From UBA2334 sp964396895 (GTDB lineage: Bacteria; Pseudomonadota; Gammaproteobacteria; Burkholderiales; Burkholderiaceae_C): a stretch of DNA of 27,272 nt. Location of the stretch: NCBI GenBank assembly GCA_964396895.1, contig CAYNGJ010000032.1, positions 1-27,272 of the forward strand. The letters are read 5' to 3'. Positions 23,865-27,272 of the stretch are shown piece by piece. The translations under genes and the position numbers were made by a program. The notes under the pieces were generated by a model, which did no database searches, had not been told where the DNA came from, and saw only the letters and a list, made by a program, of their open reading frames with translations. Numbering within the stretch: the stretch's first letter is position 1; every line of letters begins with the position of its first letter.

Positions 23865-24242
23865 ATGCCAACCATCAATCAACTCATTCGTCACGGGCGG
23901 GAGGTCGAAAAGATCAAATCCAAGAGCCCCGCGATGGAAAACTGCCCCCAGCGCCGCGGCGTGTGCACCCGTGTGTACACCACGACGCCTAAAAAGCCTA
24001 ACTCCGCTTTGCGTAAGGTTGCCAAAGTGCGCCTGACCAACGGTTTTGAGGTCATTTCCTACATCGGCGGTGAAGGCCACAACCTGCAAGAGCACTCTGT
24101 GGTGCTGGTGCGCGGTGGCCGTGTCAAGGATTTGCCCGGTGTGCGTTACCACATCGTTCGCGGTTCTTTGGACCTGCAAGGCGTGAAAGACCGCAAGCAG
24201 TCCCGCTCCAAGTACGGTGCCAAGCGTCCCAAAGCCAAGTAA
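23865..24242 (+). CDS. rpsL: 30S ribosomal protein S12
   Basis: 125 residues, full length. It starts MPTINQLIRHGREV and carries the strongly conserved CPQRRGVCTRVYTTTPKKPNSALRK and GGRVKDLPGVRYHIVRG blocks. S12 sits at the decoding centre of the small subunit. The lysines of the PKKPNSA loop and of GRVKDLPG, where substitutions give streptomycin resistance in other species, are the wild-type residues here. It is the first gene of the str operon rpsL-rpsG-fusA-tuf. The start ATG is preceded by AGGGACGTTTC. Confidence 0.99.
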   Translation: MPTINQLIRHGREVEKIKSKSPAMENCPQRRGVCTRVYTTTPKKPNSALRKVAKVRLTNGFEVISYIGGEGHNLQEHSVVLVRGGRVKDLPGVRYHIVRGSLDLQGVKDRKQSRSKYGAKRPKAK

Positions 24243-24431
24243 GGCGGTTGGATCGCTGTCAAACCAGACATCAATCGGTGTTTGAACTGGCCGGCAAGCC
24301 GGTGTCAAACGTAGTGACCATCAAGTGCGCTGTATCAGCTGCACGGGGTCGAGTAAGTGAGAGTCCCGCAAATCGGGTTGGATTCTCGCGGTGCCTGAGA
24401 AGGCGCCAACTGAAGCAACAGAGGTAAAAAA
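24243..24431 (+). promoter_or_regulatory. rpsL-rpsG intercistronic region, possible S7 autoregulatory structure
   Basis: This 189-bp spacer holds several local hairpins: CCGGC-AA-GCCGG, a GAGAGTCC/GGATTCTC pair enclosing CCCG/CGGG, and GGTGCC-TGAGAA-GGCGCC just before the ribosome binding site of rpsG. In E. coli, S7 binds the rpsL-rpsG spacer and represses translation. I see structure in the same place but no sequence identity that proves the same mechanism. Confidence 0.4.
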
Positions 24432-24902
24432 ATGCCACGTCGTCGCGAAGTCCCTAAACGTGAAATCCTGCCGGATCCCAAGTTCGGCAATGTCGAGCTG
24501 TCCAAGTTCATGAACGTGATCATGGAAGGCGGCAAAAAAGCAGTCGCCGAGCGCATCATTTATGGCGCACTCGAGCAAATCGAGAAAAAAACCGGTAAAG
24601 ACCCGGTTGAGGCGTTCAGCATCGCCATCAACAACGTCAAGCCCATGGTCGAGGTGAAGTCTCGTCGCGTGGGCGGCGCCAACTACCAGGTGCCTGTTGA
24701 AGTGCGTCCTGTCCGTCGCTTGGCCCTGTCCATGCGTTGGATCAAGGAAGCTGCTCGCAAGCGTGGCGAAAAGTCCATGTCCTTGCGCTTGGCCAACGAA
24801 CTGATCGAGGCCACCGAAGGCCGTGGCGGCGCCATGAAGAAGCGTGACGAAGTTCACCGCATGGCCGAGGCCAACAAGGCGTTCAGCCACTTCCGCTTCT
24901 GA
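24432..24902 (+). CDS. rpsG: 30S ribosomal protein S7
   Basis: 156 residues, full length for the bacterial short form. MPRRREVPKREILPDPKFGNVELSKFMN, IEKKTGKDPVEAFSIAINNVKP, SRRVGGANYQVPVEVRPVRRLALSMRWI and the end MAEANKAFSHFRF are canonical. S7 nucleates assembly of the 30S head and contacts the E-site tRNA; in enterobacteria it also represses its own operon. The gene follows rpsL by 189 bp and precedes fusA by 102 bp, with AGAGG upstream of the start. Confidence 0.99.
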   Translation: MPRRREVPKREILPDPKFGNVELSKFMNVIMEGGKKAVAERIIYGALEQIEKKTGKDPVEAFSIAINNVKPMVEVKSRRVGGANYQVPVEVRPVRRLALSMRWIKEAARKRGEKSMSLRLANELIEATEGRGGAMKKRDEVHRMAEANKAFSHFRF

Positions 24903-24907
24903 TTCAC

Positions 24908-24928
24908 GCTGGTTTCACGAAAACCAGC
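24908..24928 (+). terminator. Hairpin directly after rpsG
   Basis: GCTGGTTT (24908-24915) and AAACCAGC (24921-24928) form a perfect 8-bp stem with a CACGA loop six bases after the rpsG stop. It lacks a T-run and may be an mRNA processing or stability element rather than a terminator. Confidence 0.5.
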
Positions 24929-24944
24929 CAAATTGTCAGAGGCG

Positions 24945-24979
24945 AGCCCGCAACCCCGTTCATTGGGGTAGCGGGCTTT
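24945..24979 (+). terminator. Long hairpin before fusA, possible attenuator
   Basis: AGCCCGC (24945-24951) pairs with GCGGGCT (24971-24977). After one A-A mismatch, ACCCC (24953-24957) pairs with GGGGT (24965-24969), giving a 12-bp stem with a 7-base loop. Only three Ts follow, so termination would be partial. It may adjust fusA/tuf expression relative to the ribosomal proteins. Confidence 0.5.
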
Positions 24980-25004
24980 AGTACATCATTCACGGAGAAT
25001 TTTC

Positions 25005-27107
25005 ATGGCACGCACCACGCCCCTTGAGCGTTACCGCAACATCGGTATTTCGGCACACATTGATGCCGGCAAAACCACCACCACAGAACGCATTCTGTTT
25101 TACACCGGCGTGAACCACAAAATTGGTGAAGTGCACGACGGCGCCGCCACCATGGACTGGATGGAGCAAGAGCAAGAGCGTGGCATCACCATCACCTCCG
25201 CTGCCACCACCTGTTTCTGGAAGGGCATGGAGCGCAACTACGAAGAGCACCGCTTCAACATCATTGACACCCCCGGACACGTGGACTTCACCATTGAAGT
25301 CGAGCGCTCCATGCGCGTGCTGGACGGCGCTTGCATGGTCTATTGCGCGGTGGGTGGTGTTCAACCCCAGTCGGAAACCGTTTGGCGCCAAGCCAACAAA
25401 TACAAAGTGCCACGTCTGGCATTTGTGAACAAGATGGACCGCACCGGCGCCAACTTCTTCAAGGTCTATGACCAGATGAAACTGCGTCTGAAGGCCAACC
25501 CCGTGGCCATCGTCATCCCCATCGGCGCTGAAGAAAACTTCAAAGGCGTGGTTGACCTGATCAAAATGAAGGCCATCATCTGGGATGAGGCTTCACAGGG
25601 TATGAAGTTTGACTACCTGGACATCCCCGCAGAGCTGCAGGCCCAGGCAGAAGAGTGGCGCGAAAAGTTGGTCGAGGCAGCTGCCGAGTCCAATGAAGAG
25701 CTGATGAACAAGTACCTGGAAGAGGGTGAGCTGACCGAAGACGAGATCAAGGCCGGCATCCGCGCCCGCACACTCGCCACCGAAATTCAGCCCATGCTGT
25801 GCGGCACTGCGTTCAAAAACAAGGGCGTGCAGCGCATGCTCGACGCCGTGATCGACTTCCTGCCTTCGCCTGTGGACATTCCACCAGTGGGTGGCACAGA
25901 CGAAGACGAAGCGCCTGTTGCCCGCGAAGCCACAGACACCGAAAAGCTGTCGGCACTGGCATTCAAACTGATGACCGACCCCTATGTGGGTCAGTTGACA
26001 TTTGTGCGCGTGTACTCCGGCGTGCTGAAGAAGGGTGACTCCGTCTTCAACCCTGTCAAGGGCAAGAAAGAGCGCATTGGTCGTATCGTCCAGATGCACG
26101 CCAACAACCGTCAGGAAGTGGAAGAGATTCGCGCAGGCGACATCGCTGCCTGCGTGGGCTTGAAGGACGTCACCACCGGCGAAACCCTGTGTGATCCAGA
26201 CGCCATCATCATGCTGGAGCGCATGGTGTTCCCTGAGCCCGTGATTGCACAGGCTGTTGAGCCCAAGACCAAGGCCGACCAGGAAAAAATGGGCATTGCC
26301 TTGCAGCGCCTGGCAGCAGAGGACCCTTCCTTCCGCGTCAAGACAGACGAAGAATCCGGCCAGACCATCATTGCCGGTATGGGCGAACTGCACCTGGAAA
26401 TCATTGTTGACCGCATGAAGCGCGAATTTGGCGTGGAAGCCAACGTCGGCAAACCACAGGTGGCCTACCGCGAAACCATCCGCAAGACCGTGGAAGACAG
26501 CGAAGGCAAGTTCGTGCGTCAGTCCGGTGGTAAAGGTCAGTACGGCCACGTGGTGTTCAAGATCGAACCCAACGAGGCTGGCAAGGGCTTCGAGTTCGTC
26601 GACGCCATCAAGGGCGGTGTGGTGCCTCGCGAATACATCCCTGCGGTGGAAAAGGGCGTGATTGAAGCCCTGAACACCGGCGTGTTGGCGGGATACCCCG
26701 TGGTTGACGTCAAGGTCACGCTGCATTTCGGCTCCTACCACGACGTGGACTCGTCAGAAATGGCGTTCAAGATGGCCGCCATCCTGGGCTTCAAGGAAGG
26801 CTGCCGCAAAGCCAGTCCCGTGATTCTGGAGCCCATGATGGCCGTGGAAGTGGAAACACCCGAAGACTATGCCGGCAACGTGATGGGCGATTTGTCCTCA
26901 CGCCGCGGCATGGTGCAGGGCATGGACGACATGGTCGGTGGCGGCAAGGCCATCAAGGCCGAGGTCCCGCTGTCTGAAATGTTCGGCTACTCGACCACGT
27001 TGCGCTCCATGTCCCAAGGTCGCGCCACCTACACCATGGAATTCAAGCACTACAGCGAAGCCCCTCGCAATGTGGCTGAAGCCATCGTGTCTGCTCGCGC
27101 CAAATAA
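25005..27107 (+). CDS. fusA: Elongation factor G
   Basis: 700 residues, full length. The GTPase domain has G1 AHIDAGKTTT (17-26), switch I RGITITSA (59-66), G3 DTPGHVDF (88-95) and G4 NKMD (142-145). Domain II follows, with GSVF-like GDSVFNPVKGKKERIGRI. Domain IV starts near PQVAYRETIRK and ends before MMAVEVETPEDYAGNVMGDLSSRRG in domain V. EF-G drives translocation of tRNA and mRNA and, with RRF, ribosome recycling. It is the third gene of the str operon, with GGAG eight bases upstream of the ATG at 25005. Confidence 0.99.
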   Translation: MARTTPLERYRNIGISAHIDAGKTTTTERILFYTGVNHKIGEVHDGAATMDWMEQEQERGITITSAATTCFWKGMERNYEEHRFNIIDTPGHVDFTIEVERSMRVLDGACMVYCAVGGVQPQSETVWRQANKYKVPRLAFVNKMDRTGANFFKVYDQMKLRLKANPVAIVIPIGAEENFKGVVDLIKMKAIIWDEASQGMKFDYLDIPAELQAQAEEWREKLVEAAAESNEELMNKYLEEGELTEDEIKAGIRARTLATEIQPMLCGTAFKNKGVQRMLDAVIDFLPSPVDIPPVGGTDEDEAPVAREATDTEKLSALAFKLMTDPYVGQLTFVRVYSGVLKKGDSVFNPVKGKKERIGRIVQMHANNRQEVEEIRAGDIAACVGLKDVTTGETLCDPDAIIMLERMVFPEPVIAQAVEPKTKADQEKMGIALQRLAAEDPSFRVKTDEESGQTIIAGMGELHLEIIVDRMKREFGVEANVGKPQVAYRETIRKTVEDSEGKFVRQSGGKGQYGHVVFKIEPNEAGKGFEFVDAIKGGVVPREYIPAVEKGVIEALNTGVLAGYPVVDVKVTLHFGSYHDVDSSEMAFKMAAILGFKEGCRKASPVILEPMMAVEVETPEDYAGNVMGDLSSRRGMVQGMDDMVGGGKAIKAEVPLSEMFGYSTTLRSMSQGRATYTMEFKHYSEAPRNVAEAIVSARAK

Positions 27108-27131
27108 GTCACCCTGTCTGCGACCACGTGC

Positions 27132-27154
27132 CCCCGGGTTTGCCGTGCCCGGGG
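27132..27154. repeat. GC-rich inverted repeat between fusA and tuf
   Basis: CCCCGGG (27132-27138) and CCCGGGG (27148-27154) pair perfectly around a 9-base loop in the 113-bp fusA-tuf spacer. There is no T-run, so simple termination is unlikely; an mRNA stability or processing role is possible. Confidence 0.5.
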
Positions 27155-27220
27155 AATCAGCAACGAGGTGCAGACGTAAAACCAATGCACGGCAGATGCT
27201 CTTTTTTGGAGAAATGAAAA

Positions 27221-27272
27221 ATGGGAAAAGAAAAATTCACGCGTACCAAGCCCCACGTCAACGTTGGCACGA
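27221..27272 (+). CDS. tuf: Elongation factor Tu (5' end only)
   Basis: The last 52 bases encode MGKEKFTRTKPHVNVGT, the standard start of proteobacterial EF-Tu, before the window ends. The start at 27221 follows TTGGAG by about ten bases. Position after fusA is the usual place of the str-operon tuf copy; whether a second tuf copy exists cannot be seen here. Confidence 0.96.
   Translation, partial: MGKEKFTRTKPHVNVGT

Noticed and set aside
25593..26741. 382-codon minus-strand open frame over fusA
   Set aside because: Antisense shadow of a highly conserved gene; no ribosome binding site and no domain.
27132..27154. fusA-tuf inverted repeat as an intrinsic terminator
   Set aside because: No T-run follows on the plus strand and tuf is expected to be co-transcribed.

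Overview
The window is high-GC chromosomal DNA from a betaproteobacterium, most likely a member of the Comamonadaceae (Burkholderiales). This rests on the protein sequences, on the order dacA-like / rpsL / rpsG / fusA / tuf, on the GlnK-AmtB unit, and on a short intergenic repeat that resembles one I remember from Comamonadaceae genomes. No rRNA, tRNA, CRISPR array, insertion sequence or phage gene was seen. Several very long open frames antisense to real genes are composition artefacts.

Region 1 (1-6518): a tightly overlapping minus-strand operon. In transcription order it encodes an FAD-dependent oxidoreductase, a DUF1365 protein, a cyclopropane-fatty-acid-synthase-like methyltransferase, a secreted chalcone-isomerase-like protein, a GPH-type MFS carrier and a DUF3833 lipoprotein cut by the window edge. 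The first four junctions are 4-base ATGA/GTGA overlaps and the fifth is an 11-base overlap. A divergent TetR-type regulator lies upstream, and the 109-bp space between holds an imperfect inverted repeat that covers a plausible operon promoter. The operon looks like a membrane-lipid modification system working on phospholipid acyl chains. This is the most system-like part of the window.

Region 2 (6562-10588, minus strand): a YifB-type Mg-chelatase/ComM-like ATPase, an MFS carrier and a Bug-type (TctC) periplasmic binding protein with no TctA/TctB partners nearby.

Region 3 (10589-12728): glnK-amtB, preceded by a clear sigma-54 promoter (GG-N10-GC) and an upstream NtrC-like palindrome, and closed by tandem hairpins. 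This is a nitrogen-limitation-induced ammonium uptake unit.

Region 4 (12779-17404): a small lipoprotein, glcE and glcF (glycolate oxidase FAD and Fe-S subunits, without glcD alongside), a convergent SDR oxidoreductase, and an exported amidohydrolase-2 protein.

Region 5 (17404-21400): hemB with a CorA-family transporter downstream on the minus strand. Divergent from them are a HemJ/CopD-like membrane protein and a VanZ-like membrane protein. The hemB-hemJ gap holds a candidate ~105-nt small RNA or attenuated leader with a C-rich anti-Shine-Dalgarno-like loop, a strong terminator, and a palindrome that exactly fills the promoter spacer.

Region 6 (21422-27272): a [2Fe-2S] thioredoxin-like ferredoxin, an alpha/beta hydrolase, a D-Ala-D-Ala carboxypeptidase, then the str operon rpsL-rpsG-fusA and the first 17 codons of tuf. 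Several hairpins in its spacers could serve regulation.
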